Source: Streptomyces antarcticus (GTDB taxonomy: Bacteria; Actinomycetota; Actinomycetes; Streptomycetales; Streptomycetaceae). From it: a stretch of DNA of 64,000 bases. How positions within the stretch are numbered: position 1 is the first letter of the stretch; every line of letters begins with the position of its first letter. The translations under genes were made by a program, and so were the position numbers. The notes beneath the pieces were generated by a model. It made no database searches. It was not told the origin of the DNA and worked only from the letters and a program-made list of their open reading frames with translations. The DNA lies in the NCBI RefSeq assembly GCF_026627255.1, contig NZ_JAPNLM010000007.1:62001-126000 (forward strand). Reading direction: 5' to 3'. This document shows positions 56,605-64,000 of the stretch, piece after piece.

Positions 56605-57476
56605 TCAATCCCGACACATGGCTTGCCTAGTGAATCGGCCGGAGGTCCCCGTGCGTCGGCACCAGCACCGGCTGCGGGAGGTCTGCGTACACCCGGGCCA
56701 GGGCGACGACCAGGTCCTCGTCCCCGGCTGCCAGGTACGGCCGGGCCTCCAGGCGGCAATGTTGTCCCGGGTGAGCGTGACGTTGCGGCAGGCGAGTGGC
56801 TTGCCGTCTCCGTGGTCGGGCAGTTGCTCGGATCGCCCGCGTCGCGCCTTCTCGCACAGCGCCTTGGGATGGTCGTGCACGCAGGTGACGAACTCGCCGG
56901 GGTAGACCGCAGGGTCATGGCGCTTGATGATGCGCTGGAGTCGGCGCTCGTCGGTGACCACCTTGCCCTGGAAGCGGGCGCGATGGCCGAAGTCGGCGAG
57001 CCGTCGCTCCGCTTCGTCGGCGGCCGGCCCCGCAAGGCCCTCGTGCTCATGGGCGTCGATCATGGCCATGTAGTGCTCCCCGCGGGCCAGGGCCTGTTCG
57101 CTCTCGACTTCTGCGCGGAACCCGGAGTCGCTGGTGCCCGCATACCCCTCGAACATCTGGATCGAGTGGTGCCGGAACTGCAGGGCTCCGGCGATGGCAC
57201 CACCGGGCCGTCGGGCGATGTACCAGGCTAGCGTGCGCCGGAACTGCCGGGTGTGCAGGTGCCAGGGGCGTCCGTCGACGTCGGGGACGGCGTCGTCGCG
57301 GCCGTAGCGGGCGCAATGCTCCTTGACCCATGTGATGAACTTGCGCAGCCGCAGGTTGGTCACGCTGGACGGAGCAACCTGGGTGGCTGTCGTGCGCACT
57401 CCGGGGTGCGGCGGGGCGAAGAGCAGATCGGCCTGGGGTGGATGGATGGCCTCCAGGACGGCGATGGCCCGGGTGA
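56605..57476 (-). pseudogene. Tyrosine integrase, C-terminal part only (inverted)
   Basis: The minus-strand frame begins inside the gene (VTRAIAVLEAIHPPQADLLF) and contains WHLHTRQFRRTLAWYIARRP, LQFRHHSIQMFEGYAG and a Cys-rich tail (CVHDHPKALCEKARRG), closely parallel to the remnant at 35.1-36.1 kb. The N-terminal half is missing. After TRDNIAAW the frame breaks. In another frame LVVALARVYADLP and VPTHGDLRP follow, which may be an aminoglycoside-phosphotransferase-like scrap. Confidence 0.78.
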
Positions 57477-57485
57477 CGGGCAGGC

Positions 57486-57668
57486 GACCCCGACAAGGTC
57501 GTCATCGACCTGTCCGCCGCCCACATCTGGGACGCCTCCTCGGTCGCCGCCCTCGACGCCATCGAGACCAAGTACGCCCAGCGCGGCAGGACGGTGGAGA
57601 TCATCGGACTCAACGACGCCAGCGCAGACCTCCACGGCAAGCTCACCGGCGAACTCACCAGCCACTGA
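57486..57668 (+). pseudogene. SulP transporter C-terminal STAS fragment
   Basis: Sixty residues ending at TGA: DKVVIDLSAAHIWDASSVAA, LDAIETKYAQRGRTVEIIG and LTGELTSH match the end of the STAS domain of SulP anion transporters. The frame is lost at the join with the inverted integrase remnant. An insertion sequence begins immediately after its stop codon. Confidence 0.75.
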
Positions 57669-57669
57669 C

Positions 57670-57689
57670 CTTGATCTTTAACCTCGCTG
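57670..57689 (+). repeat. Left inverted repeat of the IS
   Basis: CTTGATCTTTAACCTCGCTG, which pairs with the right end at 17 of 20 positions. The preceding CTGAC is the left copy of the target duplication. Confidence 0.8.
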
Positions 57690-59147
57690 CTGTTTCAGGC
57701 GGACGTGTTCGGTGAGGGTTTCGGCTCGTTTCACGGTCTTCCCGGGCTCGTGGCGTGGGGCTGGCCTGCGGTTTTTCGAGCCGGGTGGGCGTCCGGGGCC
57801 GGGCCGGGAGGGTTGCGGCACCGCTGCGGGGCGGGCGGTCTTCGCGCGGAGGTGGCGGAACCCCCGGCGGACGCGTGCGGGGGTGAGCCGGCGCGGTTCA
57901 GCGGTCCGTTCCCAGGGGCGGCGGAGGTCCTCTGCGAGGGGGCGGGCGAGGTGGAGCTGGGTGTGGGAGGCGATGATCAGCCAGGTCCACAGGTCGGCGG
58001 TCGTGGGGTCACGGACCTTCGGGACGGTCCAGCCCAGGGTCTGCTTGAACAGCCGGAAAGTGTGCTCCAGGTCGAATCTGCGGAGGAAGGCCTGCCATCG
58101 AAGGTCGACGTCGGCGCCGGTCATGCCGGTGCGTGAAGACCACAGCCAGACCGGTTTCGGGTCGCGGTCGCCCGGCAGGTGCTCGACCTTCAACCGGATC
58201 AACGTGCCGTGGATCAGAGGAAGTTCACCGCAGTGGTCGAGCCAGGGGCCGCGGGCTTGCAGGCGTGGGTGCATGCGGTCCCAGGCGAGGGCCTCGGCGG
58301 TGCCGTAGCGGGTGGTGGTGCAGGTGGTGGCCTGGTCGGGGGTGTGCCAGGAATCCGGCTTGGAGAAAGTGAGGACGCCGCCGTGTTTGCGGGGCTGTCC
58401 GCCGCGCGGGGTGGAGCGGCGCGGGCCGGCGTCGCGGAGCATGACTCGGTCCGAGCGCAGCCGGCCGACCAGTTCGACGGGCAGGTCGGCCAGGACGTGG
58501 GCGAGGCGGGTGACGTCGTAGCCGGAGTCCATCACGATGAGGATGTCCGGGTCACCGGGCTTCCACTGCCCCGCGCGCAGGAGCCGGTCGAAGACCTCGC
58601 GGAGCTGGTCGGCGGTGACCGCGGTGGCGTCGTCGGCCGGGCCGAGCCGGATCGCGTCGAGGATGGCCGTCCAGGAGGTGCGTCCTGTTTCCAGGGCGGC
58701 GACGAAGGAGTAGGGCCAGCCGGGGATCATCTGGTCGGCGCTGCGGCCCCGTCCGTAAACGTGGCAGAACAGCAGGTCAGGGCTGGTGGGTGCGTCGTGC
58801 CGCAGCCAGTTGCTCACATCCACCGCCAGGACGATCCGCCCGTCGGCGGCCCGCGGCAGCGGGGTGGAAGCCAGCAGCCTGCGCAGGCGGCGAGGCTCCA
58901 GCCAGCCGTGGTTGACCGCGTCGTACATCGCTCCGTGCCCACGCCGGTGCTCGGCCGTGAGCGTCAGCTTGACCAGCGAGGTGACCGGACCATCGGCGCA
59001 CAGGACCGCGTCGGTGAGCTCGAAGAGCGCATCCGCACGGCTGTAAAGGCAGTCGTAGAACTCGACACGAAAGTGGGACAGGACGCCCAGCGCGGCGTCA
59101 GCGGACTGTTCACGGGCGAGACTCTTCACCAGCGGCCGTTCCTTCAC
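57678..59147 (-). CDS. DDE transposase (IS4/IS701-like)
   Basis: A protein of 489 residues. LAVDVSNWLRHDAPTS (first Asp), ILIVMDSGYDVTRLAHVLAD (second Asp) and RRFDLEHTFRLFKQTLGW (the Y/R-E-K-like signature with the catalytic Glu) are in the order expected of IS4-group transposases. A basic, Pro-rich C-terminal tail follows (GRPPGSKNRRPAP). The start used is a GTG giving the usual N-terminus. The gene fills the element between its inverted repeats and shows no frameshift. Confidence 0.88.
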   Translation of the reverse strand: MKERPLVKSLAREQSADAALGVLSHFRVEFYDCLYSRADALFELTDAVLCADGPVTSLVKLTLTAEHRRGHGAMYDAVNHGWLEPRRLRRLLASTPLPRAADGRIVLAVDVSNWLRHDAPTSPDLLFCHVYGRGRSADQMIPGWPYSFVAALETGRTSWTAILDAIRLGPADDATAVTADQLREVFDRLLRAGQWKPGDPDILIVMDSGYDVTRLAHVLADLPVELVGRLRSDRVMLRDAGPRRSTPRGGQPRKHGGVLTFSKPDSWHTPDQATTCTTTRYGTAEALAWDRMHPRLQARGPWLDHCGELPLIHGTLIRLKVEHLPGDRDPKPVWLWSSRTGMTGADVDLRWQAFLRRFDLEHTFRLFKQTLGWTVPKVRDPTTADLWTWLIIASHTQLHLARPLAEDLRRPWERTAEPRRLTPARVRRGFRHLRAKTARPAAVPQPSRPGPGRPPGSKNRRPAPRHEPGKTVKRAETLTEHVRLKQQRG

Positions 59148-59230
59148 GCGACGTTGCTCGACACCTCGAAGCGTGAAGAACGGCCGTCCCGCTGTCCCCG
59201 AAACGAACCAAGATCAGCAGGTCGGGTGAC

Positions 59231-59250
59231 CAGCGAGGTTAAACAAAAAG
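59231..59250 (-). repeat. Right inverted repeat of the IS
   Basis: Read on the minus strand as CTTTTTGTTTAACCTCGCTG. CTGAC follows directly on the plus strand as the right copy of the target duplication. Confidence 0.8.
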
Positions 59251-59279
59251 CTGACCCAAGGCGGCAGAACCGAACGAAA

Positions 59280-59317
59280 CGGGAGGGCTCCGGCCGACAT
59301 CGGCCGGAGCCCTCCCG
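59280..59317. terminator. Perfect 18-bp hairpin
   Basis: The arms CGGGAGGGCTCCGGCCGA and TCGGCCGGAGCCCTCCCG are separated by 2 nt. Without the insertion sequence it would lie about 25 bp after the SulP stop codon, so it is probably that gene's original terminator. Confidence 0.75.
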
Positions 59318-59528
59318 CAGTTCAAGCGCGCCGTCGCATCCACCGCGTTCGAAGGCGGTCAATGACCAGGCGTACACAAGCCCGGACCTCCCGGTCGTGG
59401 AACCGCTCGCTGTTTACCGACCATCGAGACGTCCAGTTCGTCCGTGACCTGCGGTGGGGCGTCGCGTGGGTGTCCGGGACGTTGTTCGGTGCCACCCTGT
59501 TGTCAGACCCTCGCCTTATGTTGTCCCA

Positions 59529-60050
59529 GTGATTCACGATGCGCTTGATCAACGGGTGGCAGAGGCCGCAGCCGCCGATGTCCGGCTGGCGAAGGTGGAG
59601 TTTGACGGCGCTGGCGAGTGGCTGGCCGCCACTCGCCAGGGGCCCTCGGAGCCGCTTGCCGCAGAGGTGTGGGTTTTCGATGAGGATCTCGCTCGGGTGC
59701 TGCTCGTTCATCACCGGTGGCGGGGCTTGGTGCCACCGGGAGGACGCGTTGAGCCGGGGGAGACGCCGCGAGAGGGAGCACGTCGTGAGCTCTTCGAGGA
59801 GACTGGCGTCCAGGCTGAGTTGCTGCCGGAACCTGCCGCCGCCACGGTGCGTTCCTATCGCCGGGACTGGCCGGCGACTCTTGGGCTGTCGTTCGTCGCG
59901 ATCGTGAGTGCGGCAACGCCTTTGGTCACAGAGAGTGGACAGCCGGCGGCCTGGACGTCCTTGAGCGAGGACTGGGCCCGCTACTTCCCCGAGGACGCAT
60001 CGCGCGTCCGTCAGCATGCGCGATGGCTGCGTGAGGTCTCCGCTCGCTGA
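59529..60050 (+). CDS. NUDIX hydrolase
   Basis: A protein of 173 residues containing a complete Nudix box: GGRVEPGETPREGARRELFE followed by ETGV, at about residues 71-94, matching GX5EX7REUXEEXGU. It should hydrolyse a nucleoside-diphosphate-linked compound. No side-domain gives the substrate. The GTG start is the best fit to the domain, but its ribosome site is weak. An in-frame start 25 codons earlier is possible. It is convergent with the transposon's tnpC-like gene 13 bp away and may be either host flank or transposon cargo. Confidence 0.82.
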   Translation: MIHDALDQRVAEAAAADVRLAKVEFDGAGEWLAATRQGPSEPLAAEVWVFDEDLARVLLVHHRWRGLVPPGGRVEPGETPREGARRELFEETGVQAELLPEPAAATVRSYRRDWPATLGLSFVAIVSAATPLVTESGQPAAWTSLSEDWARYFPEDASRVRQHARWLREVSAR

Positions 60051-60063
60051 TACGAAGCGCTGG

Positions 60064-60669
60064 TCATTCGGTGGTCCTGGGGACGGGCTGGGCGTGGTGG
60101 TGCTGAAGCTCGACAAGTTGGGCCTCCAGGTCGGCGATGCGTTTTTCGGCGAAGCGGTTGTTTGACCGGGCTCCCTCAAGGCGTTCCTGGAGCGTTCGAT
60201 GTTCTTGGGCCAGCTGGCGGACGCGGTGCTTGAGCGAGGTGTTCTCGGTGACAAGTCTTTGGACGGACTCGCCTGGGACCATCTGCTCGAAGTCACGTAG
60301 CTGGCCCATGAGTTCACCGATGCGCTGGCGCTGGACGAGGATCTCCTTCTGGGTTCGGGAGAGTTCCTCCTCGGCATTCAGAGCCCGTTCTCTCCAGGAG
60401 GCTTCGATGCGGTCGTGTGTGTCCTGGTCCGTTTGATCGCGTCGCCGTGTGCTTGCGGCGACGGCCTCCCGGACGAGGGACTGAGCATCCCGGTTCTCAT
60501 AGAGGAAGGTGGGCGACACCTGCGCTCTGGCCGCAATAGCCCTGACGGTGATCTTGGATGTCTCCCGGCGGAGCTGAGCGATGGCCTTTTCGACCTGGGT
60601 GAGCTTTTGCCCGGTCTGACGGCGGCGAGCTGCGATGGCCGCTGCGGTCTGGGGCGGAGTGGATGTCAC
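60064..60669 (-). CDS. TnpC-like transposition accessory protein
   Basis: A protein of 201 residues: a basic N-terminus, a TetR-like HTH (VRAIAARAQVSPTFLYENRD), then a long coiled coil (ALNAEEELSRTQKEILVQRQ and onward). In Tn554-type transposons a small TnpC follows the two tyrosine recombinases and influences orientation and efficiency. The GTG overlaps the TnpB stop (GTGA), so the three genes are coupled. Confidence 0.75.
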   Translation of the reverse strand: MTSTPPQTAAAIAARRRQTGQKLTQVEKAIAQLRRETSKITVRAIAARAQVSPTFLYENRDAQSLVREAVAASTRRRDQTDQDTHDRIEASWRERALNAEEELSRTQKEILVQRQRIGELMGQLRDFEQMVPGESVQRLVTENTSLKHRVRQLAQEHRTLQERLEGARSNNRFAEKRIADLEAQLVELQHHHAQPVPRTTE

Positions 60670-63278
60670 CCGGTCACCGCCTCGGCGGCCGAATGATCGG
60701 CAAGTTCCTGGGCTCGGAAGGCAGTGTTCCAGACCCTGCCGAAGTAGTCCTGGGGCCGCCGCAGGTCTAGAGCCAGGGCCTCGTCGAGGAGGCCGATGGC
60801 TTCCAACGCCTTCTCGAGGCCGTCGATCGCGCGGGCCGTCGGTTCGAAGACCTCGTGCAGGAAGTCGGCGGTGGACCCGTCGGGTGCCCGTTCGGCGAGG
60901 GTGCGCCACTGCTCGCGCTTGCGGTGCCAATAGACGAGGTCGGCGCCGGACAGGACAAACTTGTCGCAATTGTGGCAGTCCATGTTCCAGGGGCACGCGT
61001 TTCCATTGACGACGGGTTGGAAGGTGCAGAAACCTCCCTCGGCCGGGGTGCTGCGGCGGGTGAGGTCGATTGCCAGCGCCTCGGCCTCTTGCCGGGACAT
61101 GGGCTCGCCCGCGGAAAGCACGGTCCCCGGAGCGGCGGATCCTGGACCGGAGACCCAGACAGCCGCGAGTGCTTCCTCGAGCCGGGGATCGGTGTTGGCC
61201 AGGTGGACGTAGTGCTCGGCCATCTGCACGGAGACGTGGCCCAAGTAGCGTTTGACGTGGGTGAGGTTGGCCCCATTGCGCAGGAGGTTCGTCGCCAGCG
61301 TGTGGCGGGCCTGGTGCGGGACGCAGTGCGCGATGTCGAGGGTGTCCACCCAGGCGCGGAAGTTCTTGGCGAACCAGCCGCGGCTGGCTCCCTTGAGCAG
61401 GTCTCGGTTCGTGTGCCGGCGGGGGAAGAGTGCGATCTGCCGTCGTTCGCGTGGTGTCGGGGGACGGCCGAACCGCTGGACGAACCGGGCGATGGTCTTG
61501 CTCTGGCGCTCTTCGATCAGCTGGTAGAGGCGCTCGGGGATGCGGATGGCCTGGTCGTAGTTGCCGACCTTGGTCTGGTCGTGCCAGAAGACGGGCAGTT
61601 TGTTGAGCCGGCCGATGCACTCCAACCGGACGTTGAGGACCTCGCCGCAGCGACGGCCGGTGACGACGAGTGCTTCCCAGATGTCGCGCAGTCCGCGGTC
61701 TTCGTAGTCACGTGAGTGCAGCCCGGCCAGGTTCGCGTCGTCGGCGAGGATTCGCGCGACGTCGTCGGGGAAGGGCCGGCGACGTGCCCCGGGAGCATGG
61801 AAGGTCGGCAGGGCCACGATGAAGGCCCGGTCCAGGCCGATCGTCTCAGCCGTGCCCGATTCCAGGGCGTCGCGGAGCAGGCGACGTGCCGTGTTGAAGG
61901 TCCGGGACAGCGCGTTGTTGGTGACGATGGCAGGCTTCTTGGCCGCGTTGCCCCGGTTGGAGCCCTGGCAGTAGATCGACAGAGCAGTCAGCCCGTTCTT
62001 GGCGCGGTGGCGTTGGTCGGCGACGAAGTCGACCATGTGGTCGCGGGTGAGCAGCCGGGGGTCGTGGCCGCCGCCGGGTGTCTGTGCTTCCAGGTAGGCG
62101 CTGAGCTCGGAGGCGGCGCGGCGTAAGCCGTCGAACCCGCTTCGGCTGCGGGGTGGATCGCTTTGCAACCGGTCTGCCATCGAGTCCCAGACCATGTCGC
62201 GGAGCCATCGCTGGGAGATGGACGTCAGGTCGAAGTAGCTTCGGCTTCCTCGGAGGCGGACACCGAAGTGTTCCGTCTCGAGAAAGCCGGCGTCCTTGGT
62301 GTCCTGGCGGGAGAAGTAGACCAGCTGAAGTTGATCGGCCATCTCGCGGCCGACCTGATGGACCAGCGGCTTGCTCTTCGCCTCGTCGAGGTCGAGGTCA
62401 GCCAGCGAGTTCAGCTCATGGAGGCGGCAGTGGTCCGTCAGGTACTGCACCCAGGTCAGCGGCCAGCTGCGACCTTGGGTGTAGCCCTGGGCATGGCGGA
62501 ACATGGTCCACTTGATCTCTGCCTTCAGCAGCGGAGGCAGGCCCAGGAGCGAGAGCTTTCCGTTGACCCGGTGGGCCGGGCCGCTCTGCCAGCACCAGCG
62601 GCGGAAGGCCGCCTTGTCGGTGTAGGCGACGGTGACGGTCTCGCCGCGGTCCAGGCGCCGGCTCCAGCTCTGATGCAGTGAGGCCCCTCCGGGTCGGCCT
62701 TGGTGTTTGTAGCGCGACAGGTGGTTCGCGCACAGCCCCAGTGGATGCGCTGCCAGCTCGGGACACGCCACCACCAAGCACTCACCGAAGGTCGGGAACG
62801 GCTTCTCTCCAGCCAGCCATCCGTCGTAGTCGACGGTTGTCCCGTGCTTCTCGCGCCAGTACTTGCTGAGCAACCTCCAGCGCCGGGCGTGCAATTGACA
62901 CAGCGGCGACGACGCCCACGCCGGCAGATCCGGGCAGATCACGCACCGGGGCGGCACGGACCATGAGGCCCGCTTCTGCGGAACGGCACCACTGAGGAAG
63001 TCGGTGACGCTCACGCCGGTGGTGCGAAGTTTGATCCACTGCCGGCGGTGCACGTAGCAGTAGTCCCTGCCGGGTTCCTGGGGCTTCTCGCAGGCGGGGA
63101 CGCCGCACAGCCAGCGGAAGTGCGGGTGGTCGCCGGGCACCACGATGACGTCGGGCCGGTAGAGCGGGTCGAACGACGGCGCGGCGATCAGCGCGGTGAG
63201 GATCTCCAGCCGGTCGGTGCCGGTCCGGTTCGCGGGCCCGTTCGTCGGCTCGGTTGGCAGAAGCTCGAGCGCGGTCAT
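60666..63278 (-). CDS. TnpB-like tyrosine recombinase
   Basis: A protein of 870 residues. The N-terminal part has several Cys/His clusters (CGVPACEKPQEPGRDYC; CVICPDLPAWASSPLC; CLVVACPELAAHPLGLC) that look like zinc ribbons. The C-terminal recombinase domain has VTGRRCGEVLNVRLECIGRL (first Arg), VPHQARHTLATNLLRNGAN (His-x-x-Arg), VKRYLGHVSVQMAEHYVHL (His and the Tyr nucleophile), then a Cys-rich tail (CPWNMDCHNC). The catalytic set is complete. The ATG overlaps the TnpA stop. Confidence 0.85.
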   Translation of the reverse strand: MTALELLPTEPTNGPANRTGTDRLEILTALIAAPSFDPLYRPDVIVVPGDHPHFRWLCGVPACEKPQEPGRDYCYVHRRQWIKLRTTGVSVTDFLSGAVPQKRASWSVPPRCVICPDLPAWASSPLCQLHARRWRLLSKYWREKHGTTVDYDGWLAGEKPFPTFGECLVVACPELAAHPLGLCANHLSRYKHQGRPGGASLHQSWSRRLDRGETVTVAYTDKAAFRRWCWQSGPAHRVNGKLSLLGLPPLLKAEIKWTMFRHAQGYTQGRSWPLTWVQYLTDHCRLHELNSLADLDLDEAKSKPLVHQVGREMADQLQLVYFSRQDTKDAGFLETEHFGVRLRGSRSYFDLTSISQRWLRDMVWDSMADRLQSDPPRSRSGFDGLRRAASELSAYLEAQTPGGGHDPRLLTRDHMVDFVADQRHRAKNGLTALSIYCQGSNRGNAAKKPAIVTNNALSRTFNTARRLLRDALESGTAETIGLDRAFIVALPTFHAPGARRRPFPDDVARILADDANLAGLHSRDYEDRGLRDIWEALVVTGRRCGEVLNVRLECIGRLNKLPVFWHDQTKVGNYDQAIRIPERLYQLIEERQSKTIARFVQRFGRPPTPRERRQIALFPRRHTNRDLLKGASRGWFAKNFRAWVDTLDIAHCVPHQARHTLATNLLRNGANLTHVKRYLGHVSVQMAEHYVHLANTDPRLEEALAAVWVSGPGSAAPGTVLSAGEPMSRQEAEALAIDLTRRSTPAEGGFCTFQPVVNGNACPWNMDCHNCDKFVLSGADLVYWHRKREQWRTLAERAPDGSTADFLHEVFEPTARAIDGLEKALEAIGLLDEALALDLRRPQDYFGRVWNTAFRAQELADHSAAEAVTG

Positions 63279-64000
63279 GCGTCTTCACCCCAGACCGCGC
63301 TCAGGGCCGCTTGGAACTCCGGAGAATGCAGGTCGGGGTGCCCGTAGACCTCCTCGACGGTCTGAACCGATGCCCAGTTTCCCGCCTCTCGGGCGACCAG
63401 CATGTCGCCGTCGGTGGCGTCCAGGACAGCGTTGGTGAAGGTGTGCCGGAATGCGTGGGGTTTGATGCGGCCCGGCAGGTTGGCGCGGCGTCCGGCGCGC
63501 CGGAGCATCCCGCGAGCGGCATCGGCAGTCCACGGCTGGCCGCGGCGCGGACCGGACAGTTGGATCAGCAGCATGCCGTGATCGGCGGCGTGCTTGGCGT
63601 ACTCGGTGGTCATGTACTGGAAGTAAGTCCGGATCATGGCTGGGCTCACGCGCACGATCTCACCTCCGGTGATGACCCCGTCGCGCAGCCACCAGTCCGG
63701 CTTGATCTTGGCTGCGGCGCGATTGGCGTTGCCCGACCGATGGCACACGTGCAGGTGAGGGCTCTTGCATTCTCCGCAGGCGGCATCGGGGCGAAGGTGC
63801 AGATCAACGAGGTGAAGTCCCGTCAGGCCGCCGATGCGCAGACTGGCGTCCGACAGCCACGTCACCACCAGCCTGTCACGGGCGGTGTTCATCACTTCCA
63901 TCAGCTCGGGGCGGGCTCCGTCCGGCAGCATCTTCGGATGCCGACGACGTGTGCCTCGCCGTGGCGACAGCGGGTTGGCCGGCAGCGATGTCTGAAGGTG
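63275..64000 (-). CDS. TnpA-like tyrosine recombinase, N-terminus outside window
   Basis: The frame is open to the right edge. The visible C-terminal 240 residues contain SDASLRIGGLTGLHLVDLHL (first Arg), KPHAFRHTFTNAVLDATDGD (His-x-x-Arg), REAGNWASVQTVEEVYGHPD (Trp/Asn in place of the second His, Tyr nucleophile) and a Cys-Cys-His motif CGECKSPHLHVCH. It is the first gene of the Tn554-like operon. Its start is not in the window. Confidence 0.82.
   Translation of the reverse strand, partial: HLQTSLPANPLSPRRGTRRRHPKMLPDGARPELMEVMNTARDRLVVTWLSDASLRIGGLTGLHLVDLHLRPDAACGECKSPHLHVCHRSGNANRAAAKIKPDWWLRDGVITGGEIVRVSPAMIRTYFQYMTTEYAKHAADHGMLLIQLSGPRRGQPWTADAARGMLRRAGRRANLPGRIKPHAFRHTFTNAVLDATDGDMLVAREAGNWASVQTVEEVYGHPDLHSPEFQAALSAVWGEDA

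Larger units (their letters stand above)
57670..59250 (-). mobile_element. Insertion sequence (IS4/IS701-like), about 1581 bp
   Basis: A single-transposase element bounded by 20-bp imperfect inverted repeats (17/20 match; shared core TTTAACCTCGCTG) and flanked by the direct repeat CTGAC at 57665-57669 and 59251-59255, a target duplication. It was inserted right at the end of the SulP fragment and upstream of a hairpin that was probably that gene's terminator. The transposase frame is complete, so the element may be active. Confidence 0.85.
60064..64000 (-). mobile_element. Tn554-like transposon, tnpA-tnpB-tnpC end (partial)
   Basis: Two different tyrosine recombinase genes followed by an HTH/coiled-coil gene, all on the minus strand with 4-nt overlaps, is the Tn554 arrangement. 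The element continues beyond the right edge. Its left boundary was not found. Such elements lack inverted repeats and target duplications, so the end cannot be seen by eye. Confidence 0.72.

Noticed and set aside
59322..60377. Minus-strand open frame opposite the NUDIX gene
   Set aside because: It runs antisense through the Nudix box and shows no domain of its own.

Overview
The window is high-GC actinomycete DNA, most likely Streptomyces. GC-rich third codon positions, GTG starts, many GTGA/ATGA gene overlaps, rare TTA (bldA) codons and typical actinomycete gene families all point there. No rRNA, tRNA or CRISPR array was seen.

Region 1 (1-33.1 kb) is the greater part of a nonribosomal peptide synthetase (NRPS) gene cluster that runs in from the left edge. 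One tightly coupled operon (1-17.25 kb) holds the end of an upstream NRPS carrier domain, a LanB/PEARL-like (lantibiotic dehydratase N-domain) protein, a TubC-C-A-PCP NRPS, a free-standing A domain and an LPG-synthase-like GNAT protein. It then holds a six-gene sugar set (NDP-sugar dehydrogenase, extended SDR, GT4 glycosyltransferase, nucleotidyltransferase, DegT aminotransferase, glycoside hydrolase) and a metal-dependent amidohydrolase. A type II thioesterase, a PLP aminotransferase and an Asp/Glu racemase follow as separate units. A second operon (20.5-33.1 kb) holds two free C-domain proteins, a C protein fused to a degenerate A domain, a UvrA-like ABC protein (probable self-resistance, suggesting a DNA-directed product), a zinc alcohol dehydrogenase and an A-PCP-C NRPS. 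The product was not recognised. The parts suggest a glycosylated peptide whose assembly may also use aminoacyl-tRNA.

Region 2 (33.1-57.5 kb) is a mosaic accessory segment. It starts with a LysR regulator facing an MFS gene that is cut off by an integrase fragment at about 35.15 kb, and ends at about 57.48 kb with a related integrase fragment in the opposite orientation beside a truncated SulP STAS domain. Between them are a secreted/membrane DUF4331-TPR-NicO-like operon, a secreted protein, a P1 peptidase, a kdsA-kdsD pair (surprising in a Gram-positive), a dead trypsin-like protease and a secreted RelA-like nucleotide pyrophosphokinase. There is also a compact second biosynthetic locus (49.5-56.6 kb): 2OG oxygenase, ATP-grasp ligase, PhzD-like isochorismatase, SDR, isochorismate synthase, O-methyltransferase and FAD monooxygenase. 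Relics of IS3, IS5 and Tn3 transposases lie between these modules.

Region 3 (57.5-64 kb) holds an intact-looking 1.58 kb insertion sequence with inverted repeats and a 5-bp target duplication, a terminator hairpin, a NUDIX hydrolase gene, and the tnpC-tnpB-tnpA end of a Tn554-like transposon that runs off the right edge.
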